Shown: positions 44,290 to 52,137 of the stretch, in pieces | Numbering within the stretch: position 1 is the first letter of the stretch | Layout of the letters: the number at the start of each line of letters is the position of its first letter | Source: JADJSS01 sp964490845 | Lineage (GTDB): Bacteria > Bacteroidota > Bacteroidia > Chitinophagales > JADIYW01 | Direction of reading: 5' to 3' | Length of the DNA: 64,000 nucleotides | NCBI GenBank assembly: GCA_964490845.1 | Contig: CAZBED010000012.1 | Span: forward strand, 19,081 to 83,080 | The notes under the pieces: model-generated | Seen by the model: the letters and a program-made list of their open reading frames with translations, nothing else | What the model was told of the DNA's origin: nothing | Database searches by the model: none | Position numbers and translations under genes: made by a program

Positions 44290-45126
44290 ATGAAAAAAAT
44301 AATTTTAATGGCGATAGCCATGCTTAGCATATTTATGTTCTCCTGCAAGAAAGAGGCACTTCCTGTAGATGAAACGGAAGGATTAGTAAAAGTGCAGGAA
44401 ATATCAAACGATACCAATATAGTAGAACTGTATACTCAGACCGGTTCTTTGACGGTAGGTTACAATGATGTTTTTCTGCGTATAAAAGACAAGACAACGT
44501 CTATGTACAAGACAGATGCCATAATCAACTGGAATCCGCTTATGCATATGATGTCTATGACACATTCCTGTCCAAAATCTCCTATTGCAAAAGTGGCGGG
44601 TAAAACCTCATTGTATAAAGGGTATCTGGTGTTTCAGATGCCGGAGAATACCGATGAAAGATGGACATTGTCTTTCGATTTTCAGTCAGGCGGTCTTTCA
44701 TCTTCTGTGATGGATACGGTGTCAGTCCAAAATACAGCAAATAAAAGGGTATCCGTCTTTACCGGCTCTGATTCCAAAAAGTATATTGTGGCTCTGGCGG
44801 CGCCTGCAAATCCTGCCGTTGCGGTGAATGACCTGATTATAGGTTTGTTTAAAATGGAGAGTATGATGTCATTTCCTTCGGTGACGGACTTTACTGTAGA
44901 GATGGATCCGAGAATGCCGGGCATGGGTAATCATTCATCACCCAATAATGTCAATCCCGTTTTTAGCGCTTCGGATAATTTATACCACGGAAAATTATCA
45001 CTGACGATGACCGGGTACTGGAAACTCAACCTAATGGTTAAAAATGCGGCAAGTGAAGTGGTAAAAGGGGAAGCAGTAACGGTTTCCAATGAAAGCAGCA
45101 GCTTGTTTTTGGAAGTGGAATTTTAA
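44290..45126 (+). CDS. Met/His-rich lipoprotein with YtkA-like domains
   Basis: A 278-residue lipoprotein: signal peptide with lipobox SIFMFSC (Cys near residue 19). Two similar beta domains carry Met/His clusters: 'NPLMHMMSMTHSCPKSP' near residue 82 and 'MDPRMPGMGNHSSPNNV' near 205. The second resembles the YtkA-like pattern (MPGMGxHxSPxN). Such thioether- and imidazole-rich motifs typically bind Cu(I) or Cu(II). It sits between the small Cys protein and an OprC-like receptor, so it may pass copper across the envelope. A long hairpin follows the gene. Confidence 0.75.
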   Translation: MKKIILMAIAMLSIFMFSCKKEALPVDETEGLVKVQEISNDTNIVELYTQTGSLTVGYNDVFLRIKDKTTSMYKTDAIINWNPLMHMMSMTHSCPKSPIAKVAGKTSLYKGYLVFQMPENTDERWTLSFDFQSGGLSSSVMDTVSVQNTANKRVSVFTGSDSKKYIVALAAPANPAVAVNDLIIGLFKMESMMSFPSVTDFTVEMDPRMPGMGNHSSPNNVNPVFSASDNLYHGKLSLTMTGYWKLNLMVKNAASEVVKGEAVTVSNESSSLFLEVEF

Positions 45127-45137
45127 TTTATAATGCT

Positions 45138-45179
45138 ATCAGTACACGAGCTGCATGATTAAGAGCAGCTCGTACTGAT
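45138..45179. other. Intercistronic stem-loop before the TonB-dependent receptor gene
   Basis: ATCAGTA plus CGAGCTGC (45138-45154) pair with GCAGCTCG plus TACTGAT (45165-45179), 15 bp with a 2-nt bulge and a 10-nt loop. No T-run follows, so it may be a partial terminator or a stability element that lowers receptor expression relative to the lipoprotein. Confidence 0.6.
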
Positions 45180-45196
45180 GGTAATAATTTATTCTT

Positions 45197-47218
45197 ATGA
45201 AATCGTTTATAAGTACAGCAGGTTTATTGGTTACTCTTCTGCCTGTCCTGCAAGCGCAAACTACTGAAATAGACACCCTCCCTTCCGTGAAACTGGAAGA
45301 AGTAGTGGTGATGAGTAAGGCATTGGTTAATTATACTAAACAAACCAAGCCATTATCATCTCTGGATGAGTATCTGGAAAAATCATCAAAGGTTTCCATG
45401 GTTAAACGGGGTAATTATGCATGGGAGCCTATGATAAACAATATGTCATCCGAACGGCTGTCGGTGACCATAGACGGCATGCATATCTTTGGAGCCTGTA
45501 CCGACAAGATGGATCCGATTACTTCTTATGTGGATGTTTCTAACCTGTCAGAGGTGAATATATATTCCGGACAGGAAGGCTCCGCATACGGGCCAACGAT
45601 TGGCGGTGGCATCGATCTGGTAAGGACAAAACATGATTTTTGCTATCCGGGCTGGAGCGGTTCCATTGACCTTGGATATGAATCCAACGGAAATTTATTT
45701 ACTACGGGAGCCAATATAAAATATGTACATCCCCGATTTTTTGCAGATGTCGATTTTATGTACCGGGATGCGGGTAATTACACAGCCGGCAAAAGAACCG
45801 TGGTGCCTTTCTCGCAGTTTACCAAGTACAATACGTCGGTTACCTTGGGTGCAAAACTTCATGCGAAACACAGCCTCATTGGTTCATTTATTTTTGATAA
45901 TGCCAAAGATGTAGGATATCCGGCTTTGCCGATGGATGTTTCGCTTGCCCGTGCTTACATTACTACACTTGAGCATACGGCAGAAAATGTAAATTCATTT
46001 ATTGAAGAGTGGAATACGAAAATTTATTTCAATACCATCAGCCATAAAATGGATGATACCAAGCGCCCGGTTGTTCCCATTCATATGGACATGCCGGGTT
46101 GGAGCACAACGTATGGTTTTTATACCAGGCTGAAAGCGTCAAAAAAGAAACACGAATTCGGTATGACACTGAACGCATATTATAATCAGTCGAAGGCCGA
46201 GATGACGATGTATCCGGAAGACAGTACGGAAAACGTTATGTTTATGTATACCTGGCCGGATGTCAGAACCATTTACGCTGGAGTCAGTTTTAATGACAGG
46301 ATAAACTGGAAGCAGCGCCATCTATTACAGTATTCTGCCGCCCTCGGATTTCACAGAAACAATATTGCCAGTAACTTTGGGTTGAACAGTCTGCGTATTT
46401 TTTATCCAGGAATGAATGCCGGTAAAAACAGATGTATTCTTAGTGTGCAGGCCGGATATATTTTTCAGAAAAACGGAATAGAGTTGTCTGCCGGTATAGG
46501 ATATGGCGAACGGTCACCTTCCGTTTCAGAAGGATATGGATTTTATCTGTTCAATAGTTTTGATAGATATGATTATATCGGTAATCCTTATCTGAAAAAT
46601 GAAAAATCCATAGAAGTAAACAGTGGGGTGGCTTATAAAACAACTAAGTTTAAAGTGAATGTATCGGCATCCTGGTTTCATATTTTTGATTACATTATCG
46701 GAATTCCCAATAAGGATTTTATACCTATGACTATTGGCGCTTCCGGGGTGCGGGAATACAAGGCCCTGAAGGCAGTGAATATTTTTAATGCAGAGTTGGG
46801 ATTGGATTATCGCCCTCATCCTTCATGGAGAACTAAAGCGGCTTTTACTTACAGTTTGGGCAGGGATTTTAATAGGCAAAATTTGCCTCTGATTAGGCCT
46901 TTCAGTTTCAGAGTGAGCCTTGCTTATAAAATCAAATCGCTGGATTTGGAGTTGGGTGTGGAAGGTGCGTCGCAACAATATGCATTCAGCAAGGCATACG
47001 GAGAAGATAAAACGCCGGCTTATGCCGTTGTAAATTTTTCAGCTGGATATATGGTATTGATTCAGCAACACCGTCTGTACCTGAAAATTGGTGTGGAAAA
47101 TATCGGAGATACTCATTATTCTACTTATTCAGACTGGAATAATATTCCGAGGAAAGGACGAAATTTCTTTGTGAATCTGTCTTTCGCCTTTGAAAAAATG
47201 AAAAAACAGGAAGAGTAA
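45197..47218 (+). CDS. OprC-like TonB-dependent copper receptor
   Basis: A 673-residue outer-membrane receptor with signal peptide (ending QAQ near residue 21), a TonB-box-like start, a plug domain (about 30-150, 'GNYAWEPMINNMSSERLSVTIDG') and a beta barrel ending in a C-terminal Phe-rich strand ('GRNFFVNLSFAFEKMKK'). The plug has GACTDKMDPITSY: Cys101 and Met105 form a CxxxM motif like the copper site of OprC/NosA, and HMDM at 296-299 in a barrel loop could supply the other ligands. Both neighbours are metal-rich proteins. I therefore infer copper import powered by TonB; specificity is not proven. Confidence 0.85.
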   Translation: MKSFISTAGLLVTLLPVLQAQTTEIDTLPSVKLEEVVVMSKALVNYTKQTKPLSSLDEYLEKSSKVSMVKRGNYAWEPMINNMSSERLSVTIDGMHIFGACTDKMDPITSYVDVSNLSEVNIYSGQEGSAYGPTIGGGIDLVRTKHDFCYPGWSGSIDLGYESNGNLFTTGANIKYVHPRFFADVDFMYRDAGNYTAGKRTVVPFSQFTKYNTSVTLGAKLHAKHSLIGSFIFDNAKDVGYPALPMDVSLARAYITTLEHTAENVNSFIEEWNTKIYFNTISHKMDDTKRPVVPIHMDMPGWSTTYGFYTRLKASKKKHEFGMTLNAYYNQSKAEMTMYPEDSTENVMFMYTWPDVRTIYAGVSFNDRINWKQRHLLQYSAALGFHRNNIASNFGLNSLRIFYPGMNAGKNRCILSVQAGYIFQKNGIELSAGIGYGERSPSVSEGYGFYLFNSFDRYDYIGNPYLKNEKSIEVNSGVAYKTTKFKVNVSASWFHIFDYIIGIPNKDFIPMTIGASGVREYKALKAVNIFNAELGLDYRPHPSWRTKAAFTYSLGRDFNRQNLPLIRPFSFRVSLAYKIKSLDLELGVEGASQQYAFSKAYGEDKTPAYAVVNFSAGYMVLIQQHRLYLKIGVENIGDTHYSTYSDWNNIPRKGRNFFVNLSFAFEKMKKQEE

Positions 47219-47239
47219 GGTTAGTATAACGGATAGTTG

Positions 47240-47824
47240 CTAAAATGACCGTACCGGCCGATAGTAAAGTACGTCTGCCTTATCGGCATTTTCCTGTGAA
47301 TAGGGGTCATCGGATGATACGGCATTCGCTCCCGTTCCGTTTTGGGAAGAGGAGAAATAAGTGACGCCTGTCTTTAATCCCAGGTCAACAGATCCGTTGA
47401 AATTCATGATCAGCTTCAATTCTTCCACAGATGGCAGAAACCAGTCGCTGTAACCGTTTAAAGTTAAGTCGGAACAAGCTTTGCCGGCACCGGTGCATCC
47501 GGCGGTCACAATATCTTTGGTATTTTGAAATCCCGTACCCACATTTTGTCCGTCAGCACCGGTAATGGTGGAGCCGGAACAACCCCATGCGGCTTTCGGG
47601 TCGTCAGTGGTGCCGCTCCATCCTGATTTTGCAACAATCAGTCCGTGCTGTTTGGTGGCATCTGTCAGATAAAAAATGATGCCGCCCTGATGTTCCTGCC
47701 CGATATTAAGAGCGGTAAACGTATCCGGATCTTTAGCGCAAGACGAAATCAACAGCATAACAATACTGATGATAACAACCTGAGAAGGCAGTTGTCGATT
47801 CAGAAATGGACGGAATGCTTTCAT
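47240..47824 (-). CDS. DUF1566 lipoprotein
   Basis: A 194-residue lipoprotein with lipobox LLISSC (Cys near residue 29). 'HQGGIIFYLTDATKQHGLIVAKS' near residue 44 and 'GYSDWFLPSVEELKLIMNF' near 124 are DUF1566 hallmarks, and the C-terminal 'YYRPVRSF' is typical. The family is related to FGly-sulfatase-like and C-type-lectin-like folds and is common at bacterial surfaces, with unknown function. It converges with the TonB receptor gene 21 bp away and lies 41 bp downstream of fkbM on the - strand. Confidence 0.8.
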   Translation of the reverse strand: MKAFRPFLNRQLPSQVVIISIVMLLISSCAKDPDTFTALNIGQEHQGGIIFYLTDATKQHGLIVAKSGWSGTTDDPKAAWGCSGSTITGADGQNVGTGFQNTKDIVTAGCTGAGKACSDLTLNGYSDWFLPSVEELKLIMNFNGSVDLGLKTGVTYFSSSQNGTGANAVSSDDPYSQENADKADVLYYRPVRSF

Positions 47825-47865
47825 GTTCTGTTTTTTAGCTGATTGAAGTTACAAAATAAAAATGA

Positions 47866-48750
47866 TTACTTTGTTTCATAAACACACAATACATCATAGT
47901 GCTCATTGGTATTTTGTGGGGTAGAAATCTTTATTTTTTGATTACCGTCTACTTTATATAGCGCATATCCCAAGTCATTTTGCAATTGAGACAGCAGCAG
48001 CTTTTCAGAGGTATTGTTTTTGTTCAGGTTCTTGTTGTCAATTTCGATGAACAAAATCGGATGAAACTTCTGAAGTGTTTGCACGCTGCCGTTGATAACA
48101 AAGTGTTCAAACCCTTCCACATCAATCTTAATGAAATCAATCCTGGAGACAGACTGCTGCCGGACAAACTCATCAATCGTGATAGAATAGACTACATCGG
48201 ATTTAGATGATTTTTCTTTGAGGAGAGAAATGCCAGCGCTGTTCTTATTGTCCGGAATCTCAAAAAACAATTCTTCCTTTTTATCGGAAACGGCCAGATT
48301 TTGTAAAGAGATATTGTTGAATTGATTGAGTTCATAATTGGCTTTCAAGCGTTCAAATAAGAAAGGCACCGGTTCAAAACTGTATATCATACCTTTTGGA
48401 GCCAGCCGGGCAAAGTTGAATGTGGTTTCGCCAATATTGGCTCCCACATCAAAACAAACAAAATCTTCCTGAATCAGACTGTATAAAACCCTTCTGTCAA
48501 AATCGCCGCCGTCGGAGATGCCGAAATAAATGGCATGTTCCATATAATCACTGATATCTACGCGATAGTTGATATTGTTTCTGGTACAATTTCTGAAGGA
48601 GCCTTTGGGGTACAGTTGATTCCCGGCTATCAGTTTTTGTGACAATTTGCTGCCAGCGATGATACTTTCTGCCAGTTTGTTTTCAATAAAGGGTATCTGA
48701 CTGATCCGTCTGAAGAGGTTTAAAAATGGTGTCTTAAAATTCATGCGCAA
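47866..48750 (-). CDS. FkbM family SAM-dependent methyltransferase
   Basis: A 294-residue protein with a Rossmann-type SAM domain. 'EDFVCFDVGANIGETTFNFARL' near residue 91 is the SAM-binding motif, and 'IDFIKIDVEGFEHFVINGSVQTL' near 200 is the FkbM signature. FkbM enzymes methylate hydroxyl groups of sugars or natural products. It starts 5 bp after the response-regulator gene on the same strand, so it probably belongs to that operon, an unusual partner for a two-component system. Substrate unknown. Confidence 0.85.
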   Translation of the reverse strand: MRMNFKTPFLNLFRRISQIPFIENKLAESIIAGSKLSQKLIAGNQLYPKGSFRNCTRNNINYRVDISDYMEHAIYFGISDGGDFDRRVLYSLIQEDFVCFDVGANIGETTFNFARLAPKGMIYSFEPVPFLFERLKANYELNQFNNISLQNLAVSDKKEELFFEIPDNKNSAGISLLKEKSSKSDVVYSITIDEFVRQQSVSRIDFIKIDVEGFEHFVINGSVQTLQKFHPILFIEIDNKNLNKNNTSEKLLLSQLQNDLGYALYKVDGNQKIKISTPQNTNEHYDVLCVYETK

Positions 48751-48755
48751 ATTTA

Positions 48756-49448
48756 CTATTTAATCATCAACTTAAAGCCAACACCATGAACATTCTGGAT
48801 TTCCAGATTGGGGTCATCTTTTAAATATTTGCGCAGTTTGGTGATATAGACATCCATGCTTCGGCCGGCAAAATAGCTGTCGTCTTTCCAGATTTTTACC
48901 AGCATATCCTCCCGTTTTACGGGCTGGTTGGCATATTTGGCCAGGTATTCCAGCAGTGCGGCTTCCTTTTTGGTCAGAGAAGTCACTTCGTTTCCCCTGA
49001 ACAGTTTTAATTCATCCACTTTCAGGATATATTTTCCGATAGCAAACTCTTTCTGCTCCGGTTCGGCTGATTTGGTGCGTTTCAGGATAGCTTCCATTCG
49101 CATCACCAGCTCGTCAAAATTAAACGGTTTGGTGATATAGTCGTCGCCACCCACCGTAAAGCCTTTCAGCTTATCCTCCTGCATTTCCCGGGCGGTGAGA
49201 AAAATAATAGGTGTTTCGTCTTTTTTTTCCCGGATTTCCTGTGCCAGCGTAAAACCGTCTTTCTTCGGCATCATGACATCCAGCAGGTATAAGTCGAATT
49301 TTTCTTTATAAATAATGCGTTCGGCGTCCAGTCCGTTTACACAATGTGTTACCTGATAGCCTTTGTCGGTAAGGTTGTCTTTGACGATAAAACCCAGATT
49401 GGGATCGTCTTCTACCAATAATATTTTTACCTTTTCCATTTGCGTCAA
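48756..49448 (-). CDS. OmpR/PhoB-type response regulator
   Basis: A 230-residue DNA-binding regulator. The receiver domain (about 6-120) has 'LLVEDDPNLG' and the phospho-acceptor Asp in 'LYLLDVMMPKKDGF' near residue 55, with the conserved Lys in 'YITKPFNFDEL' near 106. The winged-helix domain (about 130-228) shows 'TSLTKKEAALLEYLAKYAN' and 'SMDVYITKLRKYLKDDPNL'. Two starts are possible (49448, or MEKVK at 49439). It follows its histidine kinase by 32 bp. Confidence 0.93.
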   Translation of the reverse strand: MTQMEKVKILLVEDDPNLGFIVKDNLTDKGYQVTHCVNGLDAERIIYKEKFDLYLLDVMMPKKDGFTLAQEIREKKDETPIIFLTAREMQEDKLKGFTVGGDDYITKPFNFDELVMRMEAILKRTKSAEPEQKEFAIGKYILKVDELKLFRGNEVTSLTKKEAALLEYLAKYANQPVKREDMLVKIWKDDSYFAGRSMDVYITKLRKYLKDDPNLEIQNVHGVGFKLMIK

Positions 49449-49480
49449 ATTTGATAAATACAGAATATACTATCTTAAAG

Positions 49481-50746
49481 TTACTTAGATTTATTGTGAA
49501 ACCAAATAGTAAATGTCGTTCCTACCGTTGGCACACTGTGTAGAGCTATTTTACCTTTATGCAATTTTATCATATTTTTTACATAAAACAAGCCTAGCCC
49601 GAATCCTTTCACATCGTGCAGGTTACCGCTCGGAACCCTGAAAAATTTCTGAAAAATCATGCCTTGCGACTCTTTTTCAATGCCTTTTCCATTGTCTTTA
49701 ACAGCTATTTCAATGCCTCTGTGTTTATTGACGGTAGAAATCTGAATTTCCGGAACCTTGTCGCAGTATTTGATGGCATTATCCAGCAGGTTGTACAAAA
49801 TGTTGGTCAAATGCACTTCATCTGCAGATATAACAGTGTTTTGAGCGTTTAAGGATAATTTTATCGTGCCGTGAAGTTCCGCCACCCGCGGTTCAAAGTT
49901 TTTGATGATTCGAAGAATTAATTCATGGATATTTACATCCGTCAGCTTAAGTTGTAGTTTGTTGGAGTCAATCTGTGAGACCTGTAATACAGACTCCACC
50001 TGGCTTTTCAGGCGTTTATTTTCGTCACTGATGATACTGGCGTAATGTTTCAGTCTTTCCGGGTTCAGTGTAATATCATCACGCATCAGTACATCACTTG
50101 CCAAAGCAATGGTAGAGATGGGTGTTTTAAACTCATGCGTCATATTGTTTACAAAATCGGTTTTGATTTCGCTGAGTTTCTTTTGTTTTAAAATGACCAG
50201 AATTGTATAAGTAAAGAACCCGATAACCACCATTAAAACTACAGAGAAGAAAAGCAGCAGGTTGAAGTCATCCTCCAGATAGCTTCTCTTTTTCGGAAAG
50301 AGTACGCCGATATAATAGTTTTCGGACGGCTTAGCCTTGATTTTGAGGCGTTCAACCTTGCCTATATTACTCATGTTTATGAAGCGTCCGTAATAAAAGG
50401 AATCCGTAGTACATTCAAATATGCCGTATTCAAAGTCGGCGTTAAGGTTTTGATTCTTTGATTCAATAATCAGGTAATTTTCCAGCATGGTGACATTTAC
50501 CGGGGAGCTGAAATCAAGGGTGTAGTAGTTGGACGCCTTTTTGTTTATGCCATCTAACTCCACATTGTATTTGGAGTCGCGGATTAACCTGTCCGCCACA
50601 CTCTTGAGTGCGACATATGCCCGGTGGTTAAATTGCTGCTCTTTTAAGTCCACTGCCTTTTTTACCCAGAAAATCTGAGTGGCGATAATACCGGCCAGGG
50701 AGATAAAAGCCAGTAAAATGATATTTCTGATTGCGGCACGTACCAT
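49481..50746 (-). CDS. Two-component sensor histidine kinase
   Basis: A 421-residue kinase. Two membrane helices (about 8-28 and 156-184) bracket a small periplasmic sensor domain. The HisKA box 'NNMTHEFKTPISTIALASD' (His near residue 205) and the ATPase domain with 'NILYNLLDNAIKYCD', 'VKDNGKGIEKE' and 'GFGLGLFYVKNMIKLHKG' complete it. It forms a pair with the OmpR-type regulator downstream; the signal is unknown. A TATATTTG -7 box lies 4 nt before the start codon, so its mRNA may be leaderless. Confidence 0.92.
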   Translation of the reverse strand: MVRAAIRNIILLAFISLAGIIATQIFWVKKAVDLKEQQFNHRAYVALKSVADRLIRDSKYNVELDGINKKASNYYTLDFSSPVNVTMLENYLIIESKNQNLNADFEYGIFECTTDSFYYGRFINMSNIGKVERLKIKAKPSENYYIGVLFPKKRSYLEDDFNLLLFFSVVLMVVIGFFTYTILVILKQKKLSEIKTDFVNNMTHEFKTPISTIALASDVLMRDDITLNPERLKHYASIISDENKRLKSQVESVLQVSQIDSNKLQLKLTDVNIHELILRIIKNFEPRVAELHGTIKLSLNAQNTVISADEVHLTNILYNLLDNAIKYCDKVPEIQISTVNKHRGIEIAVKDNGKGIEKESQGMIFQKFFRVPSGNLHDVKGFGLGLFYVKNMIKLHKGKIALHSVPTVGTTFTIWFHNKSK

Positions 50747-50750
50747 GGAA

Positions 50751-50758
50751 CAAATATA
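50751..50758 (-). promoter_or_regulatory. -7 promoter box for the two-component operon
   Basis: The - strand reads TATATTTG, ending 4 nt before the kinase ATG at 50746. The nearest TTTG upstream is 16 nt away, shorter than the usual 19. Confidence 0.55.
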
Positions 50759-50865
50759 CTATTATTGTCTTTTACAAATAAATGATTAACAATATTTTAT
50801 AAAGTTTATGTTATATCGGTAAGGGGTTTGTAATTAGTGTATAAATAATATGTTGACTACCCGGG

Positions 50866-51276
50866 TTATTCATCTATATGTTTTAACAGGTACAGAATGC
50901 CCCGGAAAAGCAAGGTGAGCAGATTCAATAAAAAATAAAAAACGACAATCAGTACTGCAAATAAGTGTAATTCACCGGTTTGTTGGTAAGAAAAGCTGGA
51001 GATAAAATTGCCCGTTAGGTAAATATATACGGCAATAGAAATGAATACAAAAACAGAAAGTCCAAAATACCGGAGTGGTTTTTGCTGAAAGGCTCCAAGG
51101 ATGGGGTTATAAAAACAAAAAAGCAGGATAGGGGTCAGTAGCATATCCCATGCCTGCATGGAATTTTGATGAAATATTAAACAAAATAAAGCTATAAAAG
51201 TTACCAGCAACGCGGCGAATATCCCTTGCTGAAATGGGCTGAGATTCTTATAATCAAATTTGAGATATCGAATCAT
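50866..51276 (-). CDS. Membrane protein of unknown function
   Basis: A 136-residue protein with four predicted membrane helices (near 18-36, 44-58, 68-90 and 103-128), for example 'GIFAALLVTFIALFCLIF' and 'LHLFAVLIVVFYFLLNLLTLLF'. No family motif is recognised. It is divergent from mazG with 74 bp between starts and is separated from the kinase gene by 119 bp. The role is not readable from sequence or context. Confidence 0.6.
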   Translation of the reverse strand: MIRYLKFDYKNLSPFQQGIFAALLVTFIALFCLIFHQNSMQAWDMLLTPILLFCFYNPILGAFQQKPLRYFGLSVFVFISIAVYIYLTGNFISSFSYQQTGELHLFAVLIVVFYFLLNLLTLLFRGILYLLKHIDE

Positions 51277-51334
51277 TTGTGGACTGAAAGTAGTAAATAG
51301 TCAACATCAAAATTAACTATTTGTTTCAAAATAG

Positions 51335-51342
51335 TAGATTTG
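51335..51342 (+). promoter_or_regulatory. -7 promoter box for mazG
   Basis: TAGATTTG fits TAnnTTTG and ends 8 nt before the mazG ATG. No TTTG is present at 19-nt spacing. Confidence 0.45.
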
Positions 51343-51350
51343 TATAAAAA

Positions 51351-52133
51351 ATGATGGATTCAAGGTTGGCAGCATTTGAGCGTTTGCTGAATATAATGGA
51401 TGATTTAAGGGAAAAGTGCCCCTGGGATAAAAAACAAACCATACAGACACTCCGTAAATTAACCATAGAGGAAACGTATGAACTTTCTGACGCCATTATA
51501 AAGGAAGATTGGAAAGCGGTAAAAGAGGAGCTGGGGGATTTATTTTTACACCTTGTCTTTTACAGCAAAATTGGGAAGGAGCAAAATGAGTTTGATGTAG
51601 CCGAGGTGCTGAATGCGGTGGCCGAGAAGCTGATATTCCGCCATCCGCATATATACGGAGATGTGGTAGTGGAGAATGAAGAGGATGTAAAAAAGAACTG
51701 GGAGCTGCTCAAGCTGAAGGAAGGCAAACAGTCCGTATTGGAAGGAGTTCCTGCCGGGTTGCCTGCTATCAACAAATCTCAGCGTATACAGGATAAGGTC
51801 AGAAGCATAGGATTTGACTGGGATAACAAGGAACAGGTAATGGATAAAGTGCAGGAAGAGCTCGGTGAGCTGGCAGAAGCTGTAGCCGTACGGAATCAGG
51901 AGGAAATAGAACTGGAATTCGGAGATGTTCTGTTCGCATTGATTAATTATTCGCGTTTCATTGATGTGGATGCGGAGAAGGCTTTGGAAAAAACAAATCT
52001 CAAATTTATGAAGCGATTCCGCTGGATGGAACAGTATGCTAAAGAACATAATTTGGATATGCATAATATGAATCTGGAACAGCTGGATGAAATATGGAAT
52101 AAGGCAAAAGAAACATTAAAGAAAGAAATCTGA
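51351..52133 (+). CDS. mazG: Nucleoside triphosphate pyrophosphohydrolase MazG
   Basis: MazG hydrolyses (d)NTPs to the monophosphates, cleaning the nucleotide pool and lowering ppGpp signals in some bacteria. The 260-residue protein has two MazG repeats: 'LREKCPWDKKQTIQTLRKLTIEETYEL' (in part, residues ~20-46) with the metal-binding 'EELGDLFLHLVFYSKI' near 63, and a second copy with 'QEELGELAEAVAVRNQEEIELEFGDVLFALINYSR' around 165-200. It is immediately followed by a large histidine kinase that starts 4 bp after its stop, so the two are co-transcribed. Confidence 0.95.
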   Translation: MMDSRLAAFERLLNIMDDLREKCPWDKKQTIQTLRKLTIEETYELSDAIIKEDWKAVKEELGDLFLHLVFYSKIGKEQNEFDVAEVLNAVAEKLIFRHPHIYGDVVVENEEDVKKNWELLKLKEGKQSVLEGVPAGLPAINKSQRIQDKVRSIGFDWDNKEQVMDKVQEELGELAEAVAVRNQEEIELEFGDVLFALINYSRFIDVDAEKALEKTNLKFMKRFRWMEQYAKEHNLDMHNMNLEQLDEIWNKAKETLKKEI

Positions 52134-52137
52134 CAGG

